From Symbiotaphrina buchneri (taxonomy: Eukaryota; Ascomycota; Symbiotaphrinales; Symbiotaphrinaceae): a DNA stretch of 64,000 bases. Shown here piece by piece: positions 1 to 14,659 of the stretch. The notes beneath the pieces are model-generated. The model was not told the DNA's origin. It did no database searches and saw only the letters and a list, made by a program, of their open reading frames with translations. Within the stretch, counting starts at the first letter, position 1. Each line of letters starts with the position of its first letter. A program made the position numbers and the translations under genes. The DNA is taken from assembly GCA_001599915.1 (NCBI GenBank), contig BCIG01000005.1, positions 390,725 to 454,724 on the forward strand, given 5' to 3'.

Positions 1-2548
1 AAAAGAATTTTCCAACTTGCAAAATCAAAATACCTGGAGCTTAAGTAAATCTCCAGGAAAACCGCTCAAAGGTTGATAGGTATTTAAAACCAAACTAGAC
101 CAAAACGGGGAAATAATTAAATATAAAGCCCGTTAGATAGTAAAAGGCTGTACACAAATACCAGGCCGAGATTACACGGATACCTTTAGCACAACAGCTA
201 GGCCGGAATCTTGATGGTTACTATTTGCACTAGCTGTATACCTAGATTAGGAAATAGAACAATAAGATATAAAATCTGCTTTTCCCAATACAGCAATTGA
301 CCAAGAAATTTAGGTCCAGCAGCCAATAGGATTTGAATAAAATCAAAATCTGAAAATAGCATACAAATTAAATAAAATGCTATATGGCCTAAAACAATCA
401 GCATAGCAATGGTATATTCACTTAAAAGAATTATTAAACAAATCGGGTTTTAAAACTTTATATTCAGACCCTGCCGTTTTCAGAAATCCTAAAACAAAGC
501 TGATAATCATGTGCCATATAGATAACCTCCTAATTTTCGGTGAATCTAAATCGGAAATTGAAAAACTAAAAACAGAAATTTCCAAACAACTGGAAATTAC
601 CGATTTAAGCCCGGTAAAATACTATTTAGGTATAGAGGTCATACAGGATCAAAAACAAAAACAAATCAGGCTAACCTAAAAAGGTCACCTAAAAACCCTA
701 CTAGAAAAATACAGTAAAACCCATTTAGTCCCGGTAAAAACACCCGGAATAGTAGGAATCCGGCTGGAAGTAGCAGATAAAGATTACCATGCTAATAAAG
801 AACAAAAATCAAAATATCAGCAAGAAGTCGGTTCTTTAATTTACCTAGCTACTAAAACCAGACCAGATATCGCATTCAATATAAATACCTGTGCACGCTA
901 TAACTCAAACCCAAATAAATCACACTGATGAGCACTAAACCACATTTGGCAATATTTAAATGGAACTACCGAATTAGGCTTAGTCTATCAATCGGATTCC
1001 TACCCTAAATTGATTGGTTATAGTGACTCTGATTAGGGAGGGTGAATATGACTCTTGCCGGTCTACCTCAGGATTTATTTTCCTAATAGGGGAAAAATCA
1101 CCTACATCTTGATAAAGCAAATTGCAAAAATCCGCTGCAGTCTCTAGTTGTAAAGCTGAATATATGGCTTTAAAAGAAGCAACTAAAGAAGATATATGGT
1201 ATAAAAGGCTTTTAGCCAAATTGGGTTTAGCGCAAAATCAGCTCACCTTTATAAACACAGACAGTGAATCTGCAATTCACTATTCAAAGGATGAGAGATA
1301 CCACTTTAGGGCAAAACACATTGATATTTCCTATCACTTTGTATGCGAAAATGTACAAACTAAGAAAATACTCCTAAACTGGGTTAAAAGCAAGGATAAC
1401 CTTACAGATTCACTGATAAAAACAGTAAATAGCGAACAATTCAAAATATATGTTCAAGGACTAGGATTAAAATAAAAATCCTAAAAACAAAATAAGTGCA
1501 AAAACAAAAATTGATACCTAAATTGGAAATGCATTGAATAAAAGGTTAAAACACCTAAAAATGAATAAAAGCCTTAAAAAGCACTTATTACCACTTAAAG
1601 GGGTATGTTAAAATAGTAAGCGATAACAAGCGCTACTATCCTGGAAAGCTTTAAAAACCACAGTAGGGCATGAATGTAGAGCGTGGCAAAAAGCCAGAAG
1701 TCCATGGAAACCCATGGAAGCCTATGGAAGCCTATAGAAGTTTCTAGAAGCCTATAGAAATTCCTGGAAGTTTCTAGAACATTCAATATGCTTTGTAATC
1801 AGCAGATAACCAAGCATTTTTAAGCATTACAAAGCATTGGTAATCAACAGATTACCAAGCATTGGTAATTAACAGATTACAAAACATTGGTAATCAACAA
1901 GATTACCAAGCATGCTAGAACATTCTAGCTGTAAAAATTATCTTCCATTCATATCTATAAAAGAGGCGTAAAAACCCCCAGGTAGATAGCAAGCAATTTA
2001 ATCAGCATTCATACCTGCTTCCATATTTACACCGCTCCAAGCTGTATCCTTTCGCTTTACCTTTTCATACCAAGTCCTTTTTTACTTCCAACTTGTTGCT
2101 ATCCTGCAGTTCCTGGCCATCGTAGAATCTAAAAGCTAGAAAATGATGATATCTCAACCATTCCTAATTGGATTTTGAAATTTTAAAGAGGGTATTATTA
2201 AGCAATAAATTTGTTATACAACCGTGTTTTTCTTATATTAAAATGTTGATTATTCACCAAGATAAAATTAGGTTTTGTTTAAGGTTATTTACTAGGTGCT
2301 TATAAAATGTTTAATAAACAGTATAAATAATATATAATAAATACTTGGTGGTAGTATTCATATTTGTAATCAACAGGATTACCAAGCATGCTAGAACATT
2401 CCAGCTGTAAAAATTATCTCTTATTCACATTTCTAAAAAAGGCGTAAAACCCCCGGGTAGATAGCAAGCAATTCAATCAGTATTCACACCTGCTTCTACA
2501 TTTACACCGTTCCAAGCTGTATTCCTTCTGCTATTAAACCTTTTAACA
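1..2548 (+). mobile_element. Ty1/Copia-type LTR retroelement fossil, 3' part
   Basis: The plus strand carries the 3' end of a Copia-class pol region. Reverse-transcriptase palm-like residues lie around 500-660, and an RNase H region ends near 1,475 with the family-typical SSCKAEYMAL motif at about 1,142-1,167. A purine-rich tract at about 1,595-1,604 precedes the 3' LTR. The 5' end lies outside the window. The copy is broken, with several interruptions in the part visible here, and is moderately AT-shifted. It therefore looks younger or less mutated than the AT island to its right. Family assignment rests on motif order and wording seen by eye. Confidence 0.8.
1606..2548 (+). repeat. 3' LTR of the Copia-type fossil, with internal duplication or insertion
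   Basis: The segment begins TGTTAAAA at 1,606 directly after the purine tract and ends TTTTAACA at 2,548. This gives the TG...CA ends and short inverted termini expected of an LTR. A TATAAAA box lies near 1,967. A block of about 180 bp at 1,887-2,066 recurs at 2,363-2,545 in the same orientation, so the LTR is longer than one simple copy. The stretch between (about 2,067-2,362) is unrelated and AT-rich. Either a second LTR fragment or an inserted element would explain this. Confidence 0.55.
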
Positions 2549-2601
2549 CTGGCTTTTTGCCATACTCCACATTCACGATAGTATTCATATTTGTAACTAG
2601 T

Positions 2602-2946
2602 GGTATCTGGTACTAGGGGTCTAAACTACCACATGTAGTCAAGTTTCTTGGCAGACAAGTTTAAAAGGTTAAAATACTATATTATACTATACCAACGGCA
2701 AGCCTGATATAAATACAATAGAATGGTTTTTTTATTATAATTAAAAAATAATCCTGTATAAAAATTATTTAAAGATTTCATTTGAATTACTTAGTAATTA
2801 TCCAATATTATATAACAATAAGGTTTATGTTAATAGTATTTGTCAATTGTGTTAATGTTAGTATTGCCCTAGTATCTGAAACAAGGATTTGAACTACTAT
2901 ATCCATTTAAGTTTCTTGGTGGTTAGGCTAAAAAGGTTAAAATACC
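2602..2946 (-). repeat. Two tRNA-like relic repeats (2,602-2,679 and 2,871-2,946)
   Basis: Two segments of about 76-78 bp, in the same orientation, resemble each other. They share the AGTTTCTTGG core, the AAAAGGTTAAAATAC end and a (G/A)GTATCTG start. On the minus strand of the second copy the 5' end GGTATTT can pair with the 3' AGATACT as a 7-bp acceptor-like stem, and a TTCAAAT T-loop-like string is present. The T-arm spacing is not canonical and the copies differ from each other, so these are not functional tRNA genes by eye. They could be tRNA pseudogenes, a tRNA-derived SINE, or tRNA-like insertion targets of the neighbouring retroelement. Confidence 0.35.
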
Positions 2947-2949
2947 ATG

Positions 2950-3300
2950 TTTGCAACATACAGACCTGAGACTCTGAGAGTTAAGACGACCTAAAAGCAC
3001 AGACCATATGACCCCTCTGAATCATATCACTAGAATAAGGGTTGCGCGGGCGCCCATTGACAGTCTGGCAGCTATTCGCTTGGCGTTTTTTTCTTAGCGT
3101 TTCTCCCTAGCCCCCTACCCCCTAACCCCAAGTTTCCCCCCAGCCTTAACCCTAGAAATCCGGCCTAAAAACCCCCTTCTGCTCTCTCTTGAGAAAAACG
3201 AAGTAGATAGACGTCTAAAATGCGTTTAGACAACCTTAGATGTTTAAAATCCGATCTAAAAAGCCCTATTTACAACCTTTAGAAGCCTGAAACATACTTG
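2950..3300. other. GC-rich patch between Copia fossil and AT island; no gene
   Basis: About 3,030-3,200 is conspicuously GC-rich and C-rich on the plus strand, with runs such as CCCCCTACCCCCTAACCCC. AT-rich sequence flanks it on both sides. A perfect 7-bp inverted repeat (GTCTAAA / TTTAGAC) spans 3,213-3,231. No reading frame of note is present. It may be the less mutated end of an old element, or unique DNA caught between repeats. Confidence 0.4.
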
Positions 3301-5420
3301 TTCCCAACTGCAGCCAGCTGGCCTTTATCATATAGCAAAGTCCCTTTGTAACATTATCAAAAGTGACCAACTTACAATGTTTACTACTGTATAACCAGAT
3401 GTCTAACACTTACATTGTAGCAAGTATTAAATCCACCGTTGTCAAACGATTTAAAAACACTTTTCAAAGCCTGATTTGGTCTAAAAACAACTTTTGTAGA
3501 ATCTATTAAACGTTTGATTAAACTGTACCATTATAAGGCTAGATAACCAGTCCTAGACTGTTTATCTACTTTGAACTATTAATTATCCTGTTAGAACAGG
3601 TTTCTAATCCATATAGAATAAGCTTGTTTTATATAGGAATGCTTTTCTAACAAAAGATTAATAGTTTACAAGAAGATTAGAAAAAAACCCTTTGATTACA
3701 TTATAAAATCATTAATCTATATTGTAAAAAACAAAAAAATTGTTTTTAACCAAGAACAATCTATTTTAAGTTTTATAATATAGTTATATTATAAAAACAA
3801 ATTTAATTGGTTATTATCTTTATTAAAAGAAAACTAATATAACTAGTTATCTAAGTATAATTATATATTTATTAATAATAAAGATAAAAAGTTTCTATCA
3901 TTTAATTCAAATTTAAAAAGTCCTTTTAAAGTATTATAAAGTTATTGTTTTAGTTATATAGATACTATATAATTATAAAGCTATTAAAGTTTAAGCTTTA
4001 ATCTTTCTAGTTATAGAGTTTTTAAATATTTTAATATTCTTTAAAAGAAAAGTATTAAACCCTTTTATAATAAAAGGAATACATGCTATATAGATCTTTA
4101 CAGATTTTAATCTCTTGTAAATTAAAACAAAAATAAGTTAAAAAGGTTTTTTAGGTTTAAAAAGAAGATTTATTATTAGTAAACTCTGTTATAAAATATA
4201 AAAAAGCTAAATACAAATATAGATATTATATATTATAAACTTGTTCTTTATGGTTAAAACCTGATTATAAGTATTAACCTTATAAAAAGATAACCTTTAT
4301 TAATCTAAGTAATCCTAATCTAATATAATAAAAGGTATACAAGATTAAAAGCTAGATACTTTATATAATTAAAATATAGATAAAATAGCTTAATTTCTAA
4401 AACTCTGTTAACATTTTAACAATCTATATTGTAAAAAAACAAATAAGTATATATCTTTAATCTAATAGGTTTTATGATAAAAAGGGTTAATTTAATATAT
4501 TTTCTTTTTAATTTAGCTTTAAAATGATAAAATTAGATATTAAGAACTTTATTAAAACATAATAAACAAAAGAAAGCCAGTATATAAATCAATAACATTT
4601 TTATATAAAGTTATTAATTATTTTTTTTTAATTAAGCTTTTTATTAAAAACAAACTATTTGTTTTAATCTTTAAAAAACTTAATTAAAAAGCATTTATTA
4701 TATTTATAGAGTTAGATAAAATCTTTAAAGATAATAGAATATATATTTTAAAGTTTTTCTCTTACCTAGACCTAGAAGATTTATTGTTAATAATAATCTT
4801 AAAAAAAGATGATAAAATCAAGTTTTGTTTATAGTTTTATCTTATATTAAACAAGGTAGATATAATAAGTAAACAGACTTATATAGTAATTAGATAAACT
4901 TGTTGTTAAAAATATGATAGATTACAGTTTTTTAAATATAGATCAAAGGAAAGTATAATAACTAAAATAACTATATTGAAAAAAAAGAAAAAAAAAATGA
5001 TATATTTAACAATAATACAAGTTAATTATAAACTTGGAAACTTTAGATAAATATACAGGATTATTATAATAACTATTGTTATTATTTTACTATTATTTAT
5101 TTGTTTTATACTGATAATTATAGATAAAATAATAGAAAACAACAACTTGTATTTTAAATGCATATACATGTATTTTCTTTTAAGTTTAAAGATAATATTA
5201 TTATAGATTATCTTTGTTTATCTTTTGTTTTTATATAATTAATTTAGGTATTTTACAGTTGATTATTATCTAAAGAATAATTATATTAAAAGTCTATTTT
5301 CCTATAATATTAATAGTTCTAGGATATAGATAAAAATATTAAAACTATTAAAATCTTTTATATAAGTTTTTTAAAGATTGTTTCTTATAAAAAAATATAT
5401 ATATTAATTTAATAGCAAAC

Positions 5421-5550
5421 AAGGTTTTAACTTGGTAAGATAATGGTTAATTAAGCTATCTAGCTATGAGATGATATTAAGAATATAACAAGCTAAATTA
5501 GCAATTTAAAAGCATATAATTAAATAACTAACAATTAGTAATTCTATAAT
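5421..5550 (-). repeat. Direct repeat, left copy (putative LTR)
   Basis: This matches 14,660-14,787 in the same orientation with mostly transition differences. Shared strings include TAAGATAAT and TTAATTAAGCTATCTAGCTAT. Flanking bases on both sides no longer match, so the repeat is bounded. On the minus strand it begins near TGTTA, as many LTRs do. The length is short for a complete LTR, so it may be a core remnant. Confidence 0.6.
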
Positions 5551-8500
5551 AATCTTTTTTAACCTGAATTAAACTTTTAGAAGGTAAAAAAACAAACTTT
5601 TTACAATAATAATAATTTAATAATCATTTATCTAAACTTTTATTTATTCCCAAGAACTTAATTAGATTTATATATCTATTTGACCTAATATAGACTTAGA
5701 TATAAATAAAAGAAAATCTATCTTCTTTTTTACTTAATCCTATAGTCCTATTTAACTTTAAAGTTATATACTAGAATTATAAATCTATAGATACCTATTG
5801 TTTGCTAAATGTTGTATTCTAAAACTATAGATATATAGATATTATATTTTAAAACTATAAATATATAAGTATAATATTTTTATTATGTTTTATATTCTAA
5901 AGTTATATATTCTAAAACTGTAAACATATAGATGTTATATTCTAAAGCTAAACAGCTTTAATATCCTTTTCCTTTAGATTTTTAATATTGGTTTTAGCTG
6001 TTTTATCTTTTGTTTTATTATTATTTTTTTATCTTTACCTAGCATGTTTTTTTTTCTATTTTTATTTATAACTTGTTTATTTTATGTTTTACTTTTATAG
6101 CTATAATCTTTTTTCTTTTTAATAGTTTACTTTTAATCTATTCTTTTAAATACTTTTATAATTTCTAAAACATCTTAAACCTATAATCTAATAGCTTATT
6201 TAGGTTATTTAAAGTAATTATTATTATAATCTAATTAAAGTTTTTTTAAAGATAATATAAAAAGATCTTTTTACTTATATATTATAGAGTTTTTAAAACC
6301 TTAATACAGTATATTATCATGTTAAAAACATTAGTATAATTTTTGTATAAGGTTTTAATCTTTATCTTTTTAGCTTTTAACTGTATAAAATCATTGTATA
6401 ACCTTGTAATAATTGACTTTTAACTTTATAATTTAGTTTTAACTTATTAAAATATAGCTTTAAGTTTAAAAAGCTTTTGTTTTTATTATAAAAAGGTAAT
6501 TAGAAACTTGAATTTAAAGTTTAAGAATATAGTTTTAGTTAAAGATATTAAGTTAAAAGCTATTGTTAACTTAAAGGTCAAAACATCAGATTTCTTATTT
6601 TAATTAAAGATATCAAATTAAAAGCTATCATTTTTAAAGATAAGAACATTATATATATATAAGGCCTTTAAAACTTTAATAATTTAGATAGCTTCTCTTA
6701 TTTTTTATCTTTAACATTGTTATTATTATTAAGAATTTAATATCTAAATTTATGTTTTAGATTTAATTAAAAAGGTTTGTTATCTATAACTATAAAGTTA
6801 TTTATCTAATATTCCTTTTATATTGTTTTTAACTTTATATGTTTTATTTTATAAGCTAATATTTTATAAAATCCTATCTTTTAAACTTTGTTATTATATA
6901 ATAAAAAGGCTTTAGGTAATATTATTTATAATCTATCTAAATCAATGTTGCTTTTACTGTTAAATTATTTTTTATTTGCTTTATTGTTGTTTATAATCTT
7001 TTTTAAAATCTTTTATTAAACTTGTTTATTAAGTTTATACTTTAACCTTTCTTTATAACATATTATGATACCTTTCTGTTTTTTATAATTATCTAAGCTA
7101 AGAAAAGTTAATATTTTAACTTAATAGCTAATTATTGCTAGAAATCCTATATATATTTAATTTGTTTATATATTATTATTAATGTTAAAATCAAAAGGAT
7201 AGGTCTATAATTTTACTTTATTAAATATAATATAAAATACAATAATATATAAGGTTTAATTATCCAATTTTATAAAATAAAGGTATTTTTCCAATAGTAC
7301 TTATTATAAAAAACAAAATAATAGCTAATCTTTCTTTATAGTTTATTCTATCTGTATTTTCCTATTTTAAATATTGTAAGATTTAATATTTAGAATTTAT
7401 ATATGTGTTTTCTTCTTTATTAGATTTTTAACTAGGTTTTTTATTTATATAATACTTATATATTGTTTAAGGTTTTTAATTATTGTTTAAGTTACCTTAT
7501 ATTTACTCTTTCTTGTTATAATAAGTAATAAAGTAATATGTATAGGTTATAAAGTAAAAAATAATAATAATATCAACAACAGTATATATAATATGTTAAA
7601 AAGTTATAGATAACAGATAGAAAATGATAATATAATTTCTTTATAGATAAACAACAGTTATAAAGCTTTTCTATAGATATTAAAAAATAATGCTATAAGT
7701 AAAAGTATAAAAAGAAGAAAAAGGTTAGATAAAGGTATAAAAACAAGAATTATTATTTTATTGTTTATTGTAATAAGATTATAAGTTATCTAATTAACAT
7801 TTACTTTCTGTTTAAATCCTTATTATATGGCTTTATACTTCTTTAATAGCTTTTTGAGTTTTTTAACAACTTTTTATTATATTATTAATTATACTTAAGG
7901 TTATAATCTTTTTATCTTACTAGATATTCAATCTTTGGCTTTTTATATCTATATTGATATAATCTTTTTTTATAACCTTTTTAACCTTAAAAGATCTTTA
8001 CTTTAAAGTGTTTTTTTCTATCTTTATTGATAAAAGATAATCAGATTTAAGGTATTTATAAAGATCTTTTCCTTTTAAAACAGGTTTAAGTTATATAATA
8101 TTAATTATTAAATAGATTTTCTAATATGCTGATATATTAAGTTTGTAAACTAGATTTCCTACTTGTTTTAAAATCTTAAATGATTTTATTCTCTGATTTA
8201 ATAGTTTTTTTATTTTTTAAGTTAGTACCTTATAACTATAATAAAGCTTTAAAAACACTTTATTACCATGTTTTAATATTATAAGTTAGTACTTTATGTT
8301 AAACAGCATTTTATATCTGGTATTAATAAATATTATTGTATTTAAAGCTTTATAATAGATTTTTTAATAAACAGCTATAATATTAATTTAACTTGGTTAT
8401 TATAAAACAGGGTTATTTAGTTATTTAGATGCCTTTTATATATAACTTTATCTAGCAAGAATCCAATAGTTATATTAGATATTCTATTAAATATAGGTTT

Positions 8501-11500
8501 AAAAGTTTAAATAAAACATATTAAATTTTTTAAGTTTTTATCTTTTATAAGGAAATATCTTAAAGTAATTTCTATTGTTTAATTAGTTTATTTAGATTGT
8601 CTATTTGTTTAAAGATAGTATATAGTAATTATAAATAATTTAAAGCTTAACTATTTAAAAGTTGTTTATTAAAGATTAAATAAGAACTTAAAGTTTTAAT
8701 TTAAGATTATTATTTTTAAAACTTTTTAATTACAAGCTTTTTTTAATATAATAATTGTTTATTGTTTAACAGATTAGTTATTATAACCTAGTATAAGTTT
8801 TATCCTTTTAAAGGTCTTGTTGATAATTGATATAATAAAGTTCTATGTTTTAATTTCAGGTAAAATAAGTATAAAATCAATAATCTATATATAGAAGATC
8901 TTGTTTAATGTTTAAACAGGTTAATAGCTTTTATTAAACAAGTAACATACTATCCTATTTAGTAAACATAAATGATAATAAACTATATACTTTTTAAGTT
9001 TTCTAAAAAGCTTATAAATGTATAATATAAGAGTTATTTAAATAAAAGCTTATTTTAGTTTATAATAACTTTGTTAGTTATAAACTAGCTTGAAAATGTC
9101 CTTTTTAAAGGTTATCAGAATATATAGATGTTTTTAGAAGTTATTTTAATTAATAAAGTAAAGTAAACTATCTTAAAGTATAAACTAAATAAAGGATTTT
9201 AAGTTTTAATCTCTAGCTTTTGTTAATAGTTGTAACCGGTTTTTTTAACTGTTTTTATCTTTGTATTATTATTAATTACTAATTTTTTAATTTATTATTA
9301 ATGTTTATCAATATTATAAGTCTTTTGAAATTACTTTTAAAAGTTAGATATTAATTCAACCAGTATTATATTAAAACAGTTAAAAGTTTTAAGTTTTTTA
9401 ATTGTTTTTTATTTTATTAAGTTTTATGTTTTACCTTTTGTTTTAATCTTAATAATACATCTAAAACAATATATTCCTTACCTGGTTTATATTATAACTT
9501 TATTTTTCTAATAAACTAAAAAAGATACTAGGATATTTAAATTAAACATATATTAGCTTTATTTATTAAAGATATAGATAGCAAGACTTGGTTTATTATA
9601 TTGATAATAGATATATAGTTAATATAGATAATTATAAATAGCTTTTTAAGATAAATAGAATTAATTATCTATTTAAGCTTCTGTATAATCTATATAACTT
9701 TAGTTATTTCCAACTTAGTAGGCTAATATCTCTGTTTAACATTGTTTAACTTTTTACTAAAGTACAATATCAGTTAGAAGTTTTTCTTTTTTATTAGTTT
9801 ATCTAGATTGCCTTTTATATAACATATTATCATATCTATTTCTTATTCTTTAAAGCTATCAATATAAGTATATAACTTATGTTTTAAATCATGATATATT
9901 AAGTTTAAGCATGTTTTAAACATTTCTTATAATTTATTAAAGCTTTTTTACTTTTAGCTAGATAAATATCTAATAACTATAATCTAAAAATAGTTTTATT
10001 TAAGCTATCTTACTTTTAGGCTATGTATAAACAGTTTAGTTTTTTTCTATTATAAAAGGCTTATAATTTATAAGTAAAAAAGTATAACATTTTATAACCA
10101 ATTGGTAAACCTTATATATGTTTTTAGTTATACAAGCATTTTTAGAAACTTTAGGTTTGTTAAAGTTTTAATCTTTTCTTTATTAGTTAAAAGTCTAAAA
10201 CAATCTACTTTTTAATCTAATAATATTATAAAAGGATAGTTAACAAATATCTTTTATAGAATAAGATAAATTTAACAGTTATCTAACAATTGTAAGATAA
10301 TTTGAAAATATTATAAATAATCTTAATAGCTTTTGGAAAAGATAACTATATTATCTATAAAGGTTTTTATATAACCTTTATATATATATATATATATAGA
10401 ACATTGTTAATTATTTTTTAAGCAAAAAAAAACTATTATAATACTTTATCAATATTATATTAAATTGTTCTTAGCTTTAATAAGTTTTAATTACCAGGAT
10501 ATAATAATTGTTAATTATAATTAGAAACTGGTAAAAGAAAGATAAAATATCTATTATAGTTATATAAGTACAACTTTAAATAGATCTTAAGATGTTTTCC
10601 TAAGTTAAAAATAAATAGATATCAATTTCTAATATATAATTTAGATTTCTAATATTGATTATTACTTTACTTTTACATTTAGATTCTTTTGATTTTAATT
10701 TTACTATCTATTAAACTATAAAAACTAAGGAATTAAAAGATGTCTAATTGATAGTTTATGTTATTTTACTTTGATTATAGAGCTTATTAAACATTTTATC
10801 TATAATAATGCAATTTTTTTTAACTAAGTAGATAAACTTAACTATTTAACCTTGTTCTTTCCTGTTAATTAAAACATAATAAGATTTTTAGCTATTTTAA
10901 CTTTAAAAGTTATATTATATCTTTTTTATCTTTTTAAAGTTTTAAATGTTTTATAATTAACTCTATAAGCTTTTTGATTTTATATAGGTTTTTATAGATT
11001 ATTATGCTATTAGATAGCTTTACTTTCTTATATGTTTTATTTTTGACTATATTAATAACAATTGTTATATATAATGTTTTTGTTAATAACAGGTTTAACT
11101 GTTAAAAGCTATCTTTATTATAATCTTTTAAAGTATTTATTTAAGAGTTTTAAAAGATAATTAAAGAAGTTATTACCTTGTTATAAATCTGTATACAAGA
11201 TATTATAAGATTTATAATTTGATTAATGCTTTTCTTAACATTTAAAATAAAGATATAATTCTGATTATTTAGAATTATAGTATCTTTAAAAATATAACTG
11301 GTATTATTACTATTGAATTTCCTAGGATTAAAACCTATCTTTAACTTATAACAGATTGATAAACTTTATAAAAGGATTATAAAATAATAATAAAATCTAT
11401 ATTTATATCTTTACAAGTATTAACTATTAATTTACAAGTTATAAGATTTATTATTATCTGTTTTAACCTTATAATGTCTATACCTATTAATATGATAGCT

Positions 11501-14500
11501 TTTAGATTGTTTATTATATAGGCTTCCTGTTAGATATAAACAATAATCTTCTTTTTTGTTATAAGAATTTATCTAGTTAAATACAGGTTTAAAAGGATAT
11601 ATTTATTAGTCTTATGTTTTTATTTATTAAAACCTTATATTATAAGCTTTTCCTTTATATAATAATGTTTTAACCAAGGTATTATCTTTTATAAAAACTT
11701 ATAATTAATTAAAGTTATAATATACCTTGTATCTATATATATTTAGATTATTAATCCTATAATAGTAAATTAGATTAAAACTATTATATAATACCATCTA
11801 TAAAATATTAGATTATTATATATATTGATATAAGATTTTAATCTGATAACTTATATTTATAAAGTTTAAACTATTGTTTATAAAGTCCTGATTATTATAC
11901 TAATAAATGCTTTTATATTGTTTTTGTTTTCTAAAGCTTTCCTTTTAGATAGATAATAATATTCTATATTTGCTTTTAGATGTTTGTATAACTTGTTTCT
12001 AAAGACAAAGACATAATTATATCTTTAGTACTTATAAAACAGTTGGTTTATCTGTAAGTTTATAGTTATAAAGTACTTATTAACATAGTATAATAGCTTA
12101 TTGCTATCCTGATTATCTATAAAGTTATAATAGCTATAATTAAGCTTTAGAAAAGGTTTATAATCATTATATACCTTTTTATAAAAGATATAATATCTTA
12201 TTATAAAAGTTCTTTATTCTTATAGAATAACTTTTAATTTATAAATTAACTTGTTCTTTTCTTATAAGTTTTTGTTTATAAAGGTAAAATTAATAAAGAT
12301 ATCTTTTATATATACTGTTTGTATTCTACCTTAATAGTTAAAATTCTAGTTACTGTTATACTAATTATTTAAAAACCTATATTTGTAAAAAAACCTATGG
12401 TTTCTAAAGTTATGATTTCTAACTAATCTTTATTAAGGTTATAAAGCTTGATACTTTTATTAACTTAAATACTAATTAATTTAGCTATAATTTGCAATCT
12501 TAAAGATAGTACTAATAGCTTTAGCTATATTTAGAACTTTTGATTCAGGTTATAAACTGTCTAAAAACAGTTATAATTATCTTGGTTTAAATAGGAATTT
12601 TAAAAGTTTTAAAAGTTATTATTATCTTAATATACATAGCTTAAAAGATAATAACCTAGATAGTTTCCATGTTTAAATAATATCAGGAGTTATTAATAAT
12701 AAAATGATTATTGATATTAACTTTTATTAAAAGGTTAATTATAGTCTTTATTATAAGTATTATTCTTGTATTCTTTAACATTGTTCCTAAACTTTTTATC
12801 TTGCTCTTTAAATCTATTTTCCTTGTAAAAATAATAATTAAACTATGTTAATTGTTTAAATACTAATTTATCTAAAAGCTTTAATATAATAATAGATTTA
12901 AAAGGCTTAAAGTCTATACTTATATATAATTCTAAATCAATATAGCTTTAAGTTTTAAAAACCTAAAAGAACTTATAATTACTTTGTTTATATTGTTTTA
13001 AGTAAGTACTGATTAATTATAGGTATTTAATAATGTTTTTCTATAATCTAATATCTATAACAATATATCTTAATAAGTCAAGCTTTAAAAGTACTTGTAT
13101 TAAAAGTATATAAAAATGTTTTTCTAAAGCTTTATACTATTTTTTAACTCTGTTTATATTATATATAATTTTAACTTGTTAAATATAAAAAAGGATACTG
13201 TTCTACCAGTTATTAGTCTTATTAAAAAGATAATTGTTAAAATTCTTTCTAATAATTACTAGGTTTTTTATAAAACTTATAACTTGTACTTATATAGTAA
13301 AGGTATATATATCTTTATAGAACTTCTTTTTATCCTTTTAAGTTATATCATTATAGGGATCAGGGTTATTAGGATAGAAAAATCCAATTTCTGTTGTTTA
13401 AAAATACCTATTACTATCTTCTGATAGATCTAATAGTCCTTATAGTCCTTAAGGTCTTTAAACACCTTGTATTCTAAAAGCTACTTAATTTACCAATTGG
13501 TATTAAGCTATTATATAAGCTATTACAATCTAGATAACAGTTATTATCTCTAAAGAAAACAGATTTAGATTTAGTTTAAGATTTATGTTGTTAAGGTTTT
13601 AAAGACCTGATAGAGTATAAGTTTAATGTATATAGTTGTTAATTAAAGTCTTTAATATAAACTTTTAATATTAAAAGGTTAAATTTAAGATAGATATAAT
13701 AAACTTGTTTTTTAAATTAGTATCTATAAAGGCTTTTTATCCTATAAAAGGTAATTAACAAGTTTTATTGATATAGTTTAAATAATATATTAATTATTAA
13801 AATTCTTAGATATTTTTTAGAATTTTCAAACTATATTTACAAAGTCTATTTAATCTACTATCTAATAAGATTGTAAAATTAGTCTTGTATATAGGTAAAA
13901 AATATAAACAACTTTTATTAAACATAAAGTAGGTTTTTTTAAATTCTTTACAAAGTTATATTTATCTGTAATTAGTTAATACAACTAATAAGTAATAGCT
14001 ATTGTTGTTTTAAATAGCTTTAAAAGATTAAGAAATTGCAGGATAACTATAATTGTCTAAAAAAGGAATTAACTATAGTAAATTTATAATACTAGTTTAA
14101 ATAGTACAAGAGTTACTAAAATTATAAGATATTAGCTTGGTAAACTAATAATAAATAATTCTTTTTCAAATAGTTATCTGTATATATTAGTATAGCTTAT
14201 AAGATTATAAAGTAGTAAAATCAAGGTAAATAAAGTATTATAGTTATAGATAGATATTATTGTTAATAGGTATTTAGTTGTAAACTGTTATAAATATAGC
14301 TTTTGTTTTTAGTATAGAGAGTAAATATATGATAAAGAAGAATGTATATAACTGTTTTTAAGTTCTTAAATTAGTATTTAACTTGCAATTCTGCAAGTTA
14401 AAAGTTAAAATTAAAAGATAGTTAAATTGCTACCTTAGTATTATATTTAAAAAGGTTAGATTTATTAAAGAAAAGGACTTGATAAGATTATTATAATAGG

Positions 14501-14659
14501 ATAGCTAGGTTAAAATAAAAGCACTTAGCTAGATTAGAAGATTTAGGTAATAAAACAAATAATTGGTACAATGTATAGAAACATTATTGATACAAGTTAT
14601 TAACTAGATAAGCTAGTTATCTTGTTAAAACAAGTATTGTTACTATTTGACAGTAAATA

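Noticed and set aside
3100-3175. C-rich CCCTA/CCCCTAA strings resembling telomeric repeats
   Set aside because: Irregular spacing and no true (TTAGGG)n array; not a telomere or clear interstitial telomeric repeat.
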